From Candidatus Minthomonas equi (GTDB lineage Bacteria > Bacteroidota > Bacteroidia > Bacteroidales > UBA932), in the NCBI GenBank assembly GCA_018064575.1, contig JAGHUZ010000174.1, positions 1-5,287 on the forward strand: 5,287 nucleotides of DNA, read 5' to 3'. The position numbers and the translations under genes were made by a program. The notes below the pieces were generated by a model that was not told the origin of the DNA, did not search any database, and saw nothing but the letters and a program-made list of their open reading frames with translations. The first letter of the stretch is position 1; each line of letters starts with the position of its first letter. Of this stretch, positions 1 to 5,287 are shown piece after piece.

Positions 1-179
1 TTATGATAGGGCTTGAACTCAAAGCGGAATTCGAAGGTCTTAGAGACAGGCTTCTGTTTGAAAAACATATTTTCACAGGGGCCGCCGGCAGGAACGTCAT
101 CCGACTGCTCCCCTCACTCACAGTCTCCTCCACCACAGCCGACAGATTTATCAATGCCTGGCGCAGCCTGACTGAATAA
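1..179 (+). CDS. argD: Acetylornithine/succinylornithine-type aminotransferase, C-terminal fragment (5' end outside window)
   Basis: The reading frame is open from the left edge (first complete codon at base 3) to TAA at 177-179 and gives the last 58 residues. They start with MIGLEL, matching the conserved GLMxGxEL strand of class III PLP-dependent aminotransferases. They continue with IFTGAAGRNVIRLLPSLTVS, the C-terminal block of the ArgD branch; the Arg in VIRLLP is the conserved residue that contacts the substrate carboxylate in this fold. The PLP-binding lysine and most of the protein (family length about 370-400 residues) lie upstream. The family transfers the amino group between glutamate and N-acyl-glutamate semialdehyde in cytoplasmic arginine synthesis. 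Bacteroides fragilis uses N-succinyl rather than N-acetyl intermediates, so if this is a Bacteroidales, N-succinylornithine may be the true substrate (inference). A related ornithine or 4-aminobutyrate aminotransferase cannot be fully excluded from the tail alone. The window-edge ATG at base 3 is an internal methionine, not a start. Confidence 0.85.
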   Translation, partial: MIGLELKAEFEGLRDRLLFEKHIFTGAAGRNVIRLLPSLTVSSTTADRFINAWRSLTE

Positions 180-197
180 TATTTCGAATAAAAAACT

Positions 198-205
198 TAT
201 TTTTG
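198..205 (+). promoter_or_regulatory. Candidate Bacteroidota -7 promoter box before the acyl-CoA ligase gene
   Basis: TATTTTTG matches the Bacteroidota primary-sigma -7 consensus TAnnTTTG at every fixed position. It sits in the only spacer ahead of the ligase gene, so transcription would begin around base 210 and leave a leader of roughly 15 bases. No good TTTG-type -33 element is visible 19-21 bases upstream (bases about 172-180 read tgaataat), which weakens the call. The spacer is A/T-rich, so a chance match is possible. The ligase gene could instead, or also, be read through from the aminotransferase gene. Confidence 0.4.
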
Positions 206-224
206 CAGACAGTACTCACCGCTA

Positions 225-1892
225 ATGAAAATGTACAATCATTTCCTATACTACATCGAACGCTCCATCAAAAGCGCTTGGAACGAGCCAGCCCTGACGA
301 ATTACAAAGGAACCACCTATTCCTATGGAGAAATGGCGCAGAAGATAGAAGCATACCACCTTCTGTTTCGAAAAATGGGCCTCAGAAAAGGAGATAAAAT
401 CGCCATCTGCGCCCGTAACAGTGCCGAATGGGGAATAGTATTTATGGCCGTAACCACATACGAGGCCGTCGTAGTTTCTCTTCTGAACGACTTCACTACG
501 GACAGCATACAGTCTCTCACAGAACACTCCGAAAGTCTGGTTCTGTTCACGGAAAAGGACAAATGGAACAGGATGACCCCATCATCATTCAGCTTCCTCA
601 AGTATGCCATCGACCTCACGGCCGATGAAATTCTCTGGATTAGAGACGATGACACGTCAGCGATATCCTCCGGATGCTATCTGGACGATATGGGGCAATG
701 GATGGAGGAAGCATATCCCAAGGGGGTTACTCCCGATATAGTGGATTATCCCAAGAACAATTTTTCCGACCTGGCCCTGATAAATTATACATCAGGAACC
801 ACCAGTGCGCCCAAGGGAGTAATGCTTTCATACGGAAACCTCAGTTCCAACATCGAATTCGGACAGTGGGGGATTCCGAATCATCCTGGAGAAAGCATAG
901 TTTCAATGCTTCCGATGGCTCATATGTACGGTCTGGCTTTTGAATTTCTATACCAGCTCGCAGGTGGATGCCACATATTCTTCCTCGGCAAGCTTCCATC
1001 TCCCAACATTCTCTTCAAGGCCTTCGCTGAAGTCAAGCCATATATGATAGTTACCGTCCCGCTGGTTATCGAGAAAGTATTCAAAGCTTCTGTTTTCCCT
1101 ACACTCGAAAAACCGAAATTCAAATGGCTGATGAAGTTTCCTCTTCTGCGGAACCTCGTCTATCAGCGTATCCACGACAAGATACTCCTCGCCTTTGGTG
1201 GCGAACTGCGCTATATGATAATAGGTGGCGCAGCCATAAATGCCGAAGTCGAAGAACTTATGAAAGCGACCCGGCTTCCCTACACCATCGGCTACGGAAT
1301 GACAGAATGCGGTCCTATCCTCGGATACGAAGACTGGAGAAAGTTCCGCAAAGGTTCGTGCGGAAAAGCGGTACACCGTATGGAAATACGCATCGATTCG
1401 GATGATTCCATCAGGAAGGTCGGTGAAATTCAGGCCAAGGGGGACAATGTAATGATGGGTTATTTCCATAATGAAGAAGCCACGAAAGCCGCTTTTACAG
1501 ATGACGGATGGCTAAGAACAGGTGACTTGGGAGTTATGGATTCCAAAGGGAACATATTCATCCGGGGCCGTTCCAAGAATATGATTCTCAGTTCGAACGG
1601 ACAAAACATCTATCCCGAGGAGATAGAGGACAAACTGAATAATCAACCTTACGTCGTCGAATCCATCGTAGTGGAAAGGGACAAGAAAATCGTGGCATTG
1701 GTATTTCCTGACCTTACCAGAGTCTCACAGGAATCACTGGATGAAAACGGACTGTCCACAATTATGGAAGAAAACCGGCTGAAACTGAATCTGCTGCTTC
1801 CGAGTTATTCCAGAATTTCCAGGATAGAACTCGTAAAAGAAGAATTCGAAAAAACTCCCAAGAGAAGCATCAAACGCTTTCTCTATCAATAA
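225..1892 (+). CDS. Long-chain fatty-acid-CoA ligase-type AMP-binding enzyme
   Basis: A complete 555-residue ANL-superfamily enzyme. Such proteins activate a carboxylic acid with ATP to an acyl-AMP and then pass it to CoA, at the cytoplasmic face. Motifs in order: the phosphate-binding loop YTSGTTSAPKGV at residues 188-199, YGMTECGP at 357-364 (adenine pocket), GWLRTGDLG at 428-436 with the ribose-binding Asp434, the hinge block from GRSKN to YPEEIE at 448-468, and the C-terminal TPKRSIKR at 544-551, whose Lys546 or Lys550 is the likely adenylation lysine. The hinge style and length (about 550 residues) fit the long-chain acyl-CoA synthetase branch rather than acetyl-CoA synthetase or a peptide-synthetase domain. 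Chain-length preference cannot be read. ATG at 225 was chosen because it is the first in-frame start after the aminotransferase stop; an ATG at 231 is a close alternative. No Shine-Dalgarno site is seen, as is common in Bacteroidota. The P-loop has Ser194 where many relatives have Gly. Arginine synthesis next door gives no functional clue. An acyl-ACP synthetase or other acyl acceptor is possible. Confidence 0.9.
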   Translation: MKMYNHFLYYIERSIKSAWNEPALTNYKGTTYSYGEMAQKIEAYHLLFRKMGLRKGDKIAICARNSAEWGIVFMAVTTYEAVVVSLLNDFTTDSIQSLTEHSESLVLFTEKDKWNRMTPSSFSFLKYAIDLTADEILWIRDDDTSAISSGCYLDDMGQWMEEAYPKGVTPDIVDYPKNNFSDLALINYTSGTTSAPKGVMLSYGNLSSNIEFGQWGIPNHPGESIVSMLPMAHMYGLAFEFLYQLAGGCHIFFLGKLPSPNILFKAFAEVKPYMIVTVPLVIEKVFKASVFPTLEKPKFKWLMKFPLLRNLVYQRIHDKILLAFGGELRYMIIGGAAINAEVEELMKATRLPYTIGYGMTECGPILGYEDWRKFRKGSCGKAVHRMEIRIDSDDSIRKVGEIQAKGDNVMMGYFHNEEATKAAFTDDGWLRTGDLGVMDSKGNIFIRGRSKNMILSSNGQNIYPEEIEDKLNNQPYVVESIVVERDKKIVALVFPDLTRVSQESLDENGLSTIMEENRLKLNLLLPSYSRISRIELVKEEFEKTPKRSIKRFLYQ

Positions 1893-1900
1893 AGGCATCT

Positions 1901-2722
1901 TTACAGATTCCTGCGTTCCTTCCACATAAGGACAGCCGTAACCACGCTGAGAAGTATCACGCATACCAGAGATGCCTCGAAGCCGAAAATACCGCCGTTC
2001 CATATGTTTTCCTGCGGATAATCCAGTATCAGGACACCGGGAATGTCAAGACCGCTGACACGGAACCCCACCATCGACTGCATCAGATTCCATCCTAAAT
2101 GGATTCCGATGGCTTTCCATAGATTCCTCGTAAAGACATAGGCGGCGGCCAACATCCATCCAGCCAGAAGTATCCCCATAAAAGACATAACTGAACTGTC
2201 AGGATTTATCAAATGAGGAGCGGAGAACAATATGCCGGAGATGAACAAGGCGGAAACATTTCCCATAGTATCCCCCATATTACCTACAATATAACCCCTG
2301 AAACAGCTTTCTTCACCAACAGCCACACACACGAATAGAAAGACTGCCTGAAGGACGATTGATATATCCGGAGAAAAGGAAACTATCCTCACCGAAGCAG
2401 TCAAAAGCAGTATTCCCAGACCTACAAGAATCAGACAGGTCCCGAGCAGGAAACCTCTGACAAATCCCCTTCCGTCCCAGGCATACCCTAAAGCGGACAT
2501 TGGCTTATGGTCCAATAATCTGCGCATCAGCCAGACAGACCCTAGCCCCGCCACCAGAGTGCATATCCCCTGACTGACGGGAAAGGACAAAACACCATCC
2601 GTCAGATAATCAATCCCTGCACCAACCCCCGCCATAGCGACAGCATAAAAAATGATGGCAATGATTGATTTCAGGAAAGCGAGTATTCCGGCTTTGACTG
2701 TCGAAGAAGTTTTGGTTCTCAT
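1901..2722 (-). CDS. CPBP (CAAX protease/Abi) family intramembrane glutamic-type metalloprotease homologue
   Basis: A complete 273-residue, very hydrophobic protein with about eight probable membrane segments (roughly residues 12-32, 50-66, 88-109, 120-136, 155-170, 178-197, 203-217 and 247-267). The three CPBP motifs are all present and in order: EESCFR with Glu137, Glu138 and Arg142; FSAPH with Phe166 and His170; and HLGWN with His208 and Asn212. These are the catalytic and core residues of Rce1-like intramembrane proteases, so an active enzyme is plausible. The substrate is unknown. Family members process prenylated CAAX proteins in eukaryotes; in bacteria they are linked to bacteriocin maturation or immunity, and some Abi-domain proteins (for example SpdC/LyrA of Staphylococcus aureus) affect the cell envelope without shown proteolysis. 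The ATG lies 4 bases after the stop of the LtaS-like gene (TAA TCGG ATG) with no ribosome-binding site of its own, so coupled translation is likely. It is the last gene of the set and ends 8 bases from the convergent ligase gene. Confidence 0.88.
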   Translation of the reverse strand: MRTKTSSTVKAGILAFLKSIIAIIFYAVAMAGVGAGIDYLTDGVLSFPVSQGICTLVAGLGSVWLMRRLLDHKPMSALGYAWDGRGFVRGFLLGTCLILVGLGILLLTASVRIVSFSPDISIVLQAVFLFVCVAVGEESCFRGYIVGNMGDTMGNVSALFISGILFSAPHLINPDSSVMSFMGILLAGWMLAAAYVFTRNLWKAIGIHLGWNLMQSMVGFRVSGLDIPGVLILDYPQENIWNGGIFGFEASLVCVILLSVVTAVLMWKERRNL

Positions 2723-2726
2723 CCGA

Positions 2727-4745
2727 TTATTTCACTATAAGTTGATTATCATTCATCCTTTCCATATACTGCTGGATGATGGAAGTGAGATTTTCTTCCA
2801 TCATCTCGCGCACTTCGGGAAATTTATCCAGAAGATTGTCTTTCATATACACATCAGTTCTGAAGCGATAAAGACCCGATGAACGGCTGCCGTCATACTG
2901 AAGACAGAAATCACCTTTAAATAACTGATAAACTCCATTGTTATAATTTACAGCGAAAGTTTCCTCTGCCGGAGTGTTAAGCAAATCGCACCCGAAAGCC
3001 ACATACGGGATATCATAGCCCAGAAAATCAAGAACAGTAGGCATAATGTCTGCCTGCTGGGCCACACTCTCCGAATCAAGGCCGCGAAGTGCATTGATAC
3101 CGCTCACATTGCCCGCAGGGTAATGGAAAATCACGGGAACGGCAAATGTTCCCGCATCGGTTTTATACTCAGGTAAATCCGTCTGATTCGTATGGTCGCC
3201 AGTAATGATGAACAGTGTGCGGTCGAACCATTCGCAAGCGGAAGCTTTCTCGAAAAATCGGCGGAGGGCGAAATCAGAATAACCGACACACTGATGCATC
3301 GGCAGCCTCCCTTTCGGGAACTCAGCTTCATATTTTGCAGGCACGATGAAAGGATGATGGGATGAAACGGAAAATATTCCTGTACAGAAAGGCTCCTTGA
3401 AGGAGCTCATCTTATCTGCGAAAAACTGGAAAAACTCTTCGTCCCATATTCCCCAGTACCCGTCATAATCATCGGAATCATCGTGTCCGAGCCATTCTCG
3501 ATATTCCGTCCTGCCGAAATAATCACCGAAACCGGAAGTACGGGCATAAGCCTCAAATCCCATAGACCCATTCTTCGCTCCGTGGAAAAAAGCAGTATAG
3601 TACCCCTTTTTCGCAAGTTCTCCGGCCATACTGGAAACATCGTTGAGAGCATATGGAGTAAGAAAGAACGGTTCTATGAACATAGGGATAGAGGAGAGAA
3701 CCGACGGCATGGCATCAATGCTCTTATGGCCGTTGGCAAAGGAATATCTGTAGGTCAGCGATTCTGACATCAGAGAATCCAAAAACGGCATATATCCCTT
3801 ATAGTCAGGAATATCCTGATTCAAATATCCGCTATATTCCCTACCGAAACTCTCCATAATGAATACCACCACGTTCAATGGCTTGAAATCTTTCTCCGCT
3901 ACGGGGGCATGAAGCGGATTGAAAATGCTTTCCATCTTTTTTCGTTCCCCATCGGAATAATACTCTGGCCTCGGAAAAGACTCTACGCCAAGAGTTTGCA
4001 TCAGAGAAAAAGGTGTATTCAGTACCAGAGCGGCCTCCTGCGGGCGCTTGACATACCCGTTCGCATTACTTATGGTTATGGGACGAGTCTGCCGCCCGAA
4101 TCCTCCGCGCAAACCTCCCACGATAGGATAAGCCAAAGCTGCCAGAATGAGAAAATGCGTCAGATAATATCTGCCCGGACTTACCGGTCTCGTCCTCCTT
4201 TCGTTAAAGCCTTTTGAATGCCATATACCCGATGAAGGATGAATATATAGCAGCCACAGGACAGCGATTAACACCAGGGTTATGACAGCCAGATACCAAT
4301 GATTCACCAGTTCAGTGTGGAAAATCTCACCCAGATTTTCCTCCGCCGTAAACTCTTTGAAAACAGAAGCGGTCGTACGCCTGTTTGAAAACGGGAAATA
4401 AGCACTGTCCGCGATATTCGAAATCAGACAAACGGCATTCGGAATGAAATAGGACCATCTGAGAATCCTCGAATAAAGCCGGCTCTCCTTTCCGGGAACG
4501 GGAAGCAGAACCAGGGCGATATACAGCAGATTAGAATACAGAACCGCTGAAATATCGAAAATCAGACCGGAACGGAAAAATCCGACCATTTCCGGCTGAG
4601 TTAGTTCCGGGAACAGTCCTATGTTCATCCACAAATACACAGCCCTGCACACGGCATACAATATCATCACGACGATGAGGTTCAATGATGCGCAGAGCGG
4701 CAGGAGATATAAATCCCTCTTGGTTTTGAAAGGCATACGGCTCAT
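2727..4745 (-). CDS. LtaS/MdoB-like membrane-anchored phosphoglycerol or phosphoethanolamine transferase (sulfatase fold)
   Basis: A complete 672-residue protein. The N-terminal part has about five membrane segments (roughly residues 13-38, 55-84, 97-115, 149-167 and 194-212), the architecture of LtaS, OpgB and EptA enzymes. The catalytic domain (from about 288) would face the periplasm. It shows VVFIMESFGRE with metal-ligand Glu298, the nucleophile site ANGHKSIDAMPS with Ser342, DGYWGIWDEEFF (428-439), SSHHPF with His463/His464, and ITGDHTN with Asp517/His518, a complete set of alkaline phosphatase-superfamily metal ligands. Family members move a phosphoglycerol or phosphoethanolamine group from phosphatidylglycerol or phosphatidylethanolamine to a glycan or lipid and release diacylglycerol. 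Donor and acceptor here are unknown; lipoteichoic acid itself is unlikely in a Gram-negative. The nucleophile is Ser, where LtaS and EptA have Thr. The start is set by ATGA, which overlaps the upstream lipid kinase stop; an ATG three codons in is less likely. An A-rich AGAAAGAA lies upstream. A phosphatase or true sulfatase is less likely because no CxPxR sulfatase signature is present. Confidence 0.88.
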   Translation of the reverse strand: MSRMPFKTKRDLYLLPLCASLNLIVVMILYAVCRAVYLWMNIGLFPELTQPEMVGFFRSGLIFDISAVLYSNLLYIALVLLPVPGKESRLYSRILRWSYFIPNAVCLISNIADSAYFPFSNRRTTASVFKEFTAEENLGEIFHTELVNHWYLAVITLVLIAVLWLLYIHPSSGIWHSKGFNERRTRPVSPGRYYLTHFLILAALAYPIVGGLRGGFGRQTRPITISNANGYVKRPQEAALVLNTPFSLMQTLGVESFPRPEYYSDGERKKMESIFNPLHAPVAEKDFKPLNVVVFIMESFGREYSGYLNQDIPDYKGYMPFLDSLMSESLTYRYSFANGHKSIDAMPSVLSSIPMFIEPFFLTPYALNDVSSMAGELAKKGYYTAFFHGAKNGSMGFEAYARTSGFGDYFGRTEYREWLGHDDSDDYDGYWGIWDEEFFQFFADKMSSFKEPFCTGIFSVSSHHPFIVPAKYEAEFPKGRLPMHQCVGYSDFALRRFFEKASACEWFDRTLFIITGDHTNQTDLPEYKTDAGTFAVPVIFHYPAGNVSGINALRGLDSESVAQQADIMPTVLDFLGYDIPYVAFGCDLLNTPAEETFAVNYNNGVYQLFKGDFCLQYDGSRSSGLYRFRTDVYMKDNLLDKFPEVREMMEENLTSIIQQYMERMNDNQLIVK

Positions 4746-5287
4746 ATATTTTTCTTTCTGGCCGGAACCAGCATTTTCAGACCCTCAGGTATTACTTTCA
4801 CTTCCAATTCCGTACCAAGCATCATCGGCTCCCCGTCAAAATGAGCCGGTCCTTCCTCCGGACGACGTATAATCAGACTACGGCACTTGAACATCTTCGT
4901 CAGCGGACTCCAATGAAGAGTACCGCCCATAAGATGAACTGCTACAGGTCCGGCCTGAAGAACGTTGAGAGGATCCACTACCGTTACGTCGAGCAATCCG
5001 TCCGTCAGCGATGCGTGTGGAGCTATTCTGGCATTGTTTCCCCATTGAGCGGCATTCGCGCAGGTAATCAGAACGGCTGTCTGTCTCAAATGCACACCAT
5101 CATCAGTTTCGATTTCATAACAGACAGGAGAGTACCCCGCCCAATTCTGAAAAGCCTCTTTCATATACGTCACCAAACCCCTCTTGCCAGCCTCGGAGAA
5201 CTTCCAACTGATGAATGCATCGAAGCCCACTCCGCAGGTGCAGAAAAACGGATGACCGTTGACGGTACAGTAATCCACGTCCACCAC
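4742..5287 (-). CDS. Diacylglycerol kinase-family lipid kinase, C-terminal part (5' end beyond right edge)
   Basis: The frame is open from the right edge to TGA at 4742-4744 and gives 181 residues of the YegS/BmrU/DgkB lipid-kinase fold, mainly its C-terminal beta-sandwich domain. Numbered from the edge, recognisable blocks are CGVGFDA (18-24), ANAAQWGNNARIAP (77-90), LTDGLLDVTVVDP (94-106) and HFDGEP (149-154). The Asp of the DGE block (Asp151) is in the position of the catalytic-base Asp of Staphylococcus DgkB, and the DGLLDV block carries residues of the structural metal site. The N-terminal nucleotide-binding half with the GGDGT motif, around 100-130 residues, is outside the window, so GTG at the edge is an internal valine codon, not a start. 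Such enzymes phosphorylate diacylglycerol to phosphatidic acid at the inner membrane face. Its stop overlaps the start of the LtaS-like gene by 4 bases, suggesting it recycles diacylglycerol made by that enzyme. Another lipid, including a sphingoid base, is a possible substrate because Bacteroidota make sphingolipids. Confidence 0.88.
   Translation of the reverse strand: MVDVDYCTVNGHPFFCTCGVGFDAFISWKFSEAGKRGLVTYMKEAFQNWAGYSPVCYEIETDDGVHLRQTAVLITCANAAQWGNNARIAPHASLTDGLLDVTVVDPLNVLQAGPVAVHLMGGTLHWSPLTKMFKCRSLIIRRPEEGPAHFDGEPMMLGTELEVKVIPEGLKMLVPARKKNI

Larger units (their letters stand above)
1901..5287 (-). other. Predicted operon: lipid kinase - LtaS-like transferase - CPBP membrane protein
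   Basis: Three genes run in the same direction with an ATGA overlap (4742-4745) and a 4-base gap (2723-2726). No room exists for a terminator or a separate promoter between them, so co-transcription and coupled translation are the simplest reading. The promoter must lie beyond the right edge or in further upstream genes. All three products act at or in the membrane, and two of them form a plausible donor-use and donor-recycling pair. Confidence 0.8.

Noticed and set aside
187..201. AATAA-AAAAC-TTATT inverted repeat after the aminotransferase stop, considered as a terminator
   Set aside because: The stem is only 5 bp and all A/T, too weak for an intrinsic terminator; the following T run overlaps the candidate -7 box instead.
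203..397. 64-codon + strand frame starting just before the ligase ATG
   Set aside because: It overlaps the ligase N-terminus in another frame and has no recognisable domain or ribosome-binding site.
948..1469. 173-codon open frame on the minus strand inside the ligase gene
   Set aside because: It lies wholly antisense to conserved motifs of the ligase, its translation resembles no family I know, and its composition looks like a shadow frame.
1890..1903. TAAAG-GCAT-CTTTA hairpin considered as a bidirectional terminator
   Set aside because: A 5-bp stem with one G-C pair and no following T run does not meet the usual terminator pattern; kept only as an observation.
1734..2003. 89-codon minus-strand frame spanning the convergent junction
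   Set aside because: It overlaps the ends of two well-supported genes and shows no protein family pattern.
1901..2722. CPBP/Abi protein considered as a phage-defence or bacteriocin-immunity gene
   Set aside because: No bacteriocin peptide, transporter, phage gene or mobile element is visible; the coupled neighbours point to membrane lipid work instead.
2652..2882. 76-codon + strand frame across the CPBP/transferase junction
   Set aside because: It is antisense to both coupled genes and shows no domain, start site or promoter.
3909..4217. 102-codon + strand frame inside the transferase gene
   Set aside because: It is antisense to the linker and last membrane segment of a clearly real protein; the translation is low in recognisable pattern.

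Overview
The window reads as almost fully coding chromosomal DNA from a Gram-negative Bacteroidota, most likely order Bacteroidales. This assignment is inference. It rests on the style of the proteins, the lack of Shine-Dalgarno-like sites before the starts, and a candidate Bacteroidota -7 box (TAnnTTTG type) before the acyl-CoA ligase. I see no RNA gene, CRISPR array, insertion sequence, phage gene or long repeat, and no gene-free stretch longer than about 45 bases.

Layout. On the + strand, bases 1-179 hold the last 58 codons of an acetylornithine/succinylornithine-type aminotransferase (arginine biosynthesis, ArgD-like). After a 45-base spacer with a candidate promoter comes a complete 555-residue long-chain fatty-acid-CoA ligase-type AMP-forming enzyme (225-1892). 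It meets a minus-strand gene set tail to tail, with 8 bases between the stop codons.

The minus-strand set is transcribed from the right edge leftward. First is the C-terminal 181 residues of a diacylglycerol kinase-family lipid kinase (4742-5287; its 5' end is outside the window). Next is a complete 672-residue LtaS/MdoB-like membrane-anchored phosphotransferase of the alkaline phosphatase/sulfatase superfamily (2727-4745). Last is a complete 273-residue CPBP (CAAX protease/bacteriocin-processing) membrane protein with all three motifs intact (1901-2722). Kinase and transferase overlap by 4 bases (ATGA), and transferase and CPBP gene are 4 bases apart, so the three are very probably one translationally coupled operon.

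How they may work together. LtaS-type and EptA/OpgB-type enzymes take a phosphoglycerol or phosphoethanolamine head group from a membrane phospholipid and leave diacylglycerol. Diacylglycerol kinases return that diacylglycerol to phosphatidic acid. In lipoteichoic-acid-making Firmicutes, LtaS and DgkB form such a cycle, although not necessarily as neighbours. Here the two activities appear fused at the operon level in an apparent Gram-negative that should not make lipoteichoic acid. The best candidate for an interesting system in this window is therefore an envelope head-group-transfer module with built-in lipid recycling and a CPBP membrane protein of unknown role. The acceptor cannot be read from the sequence.
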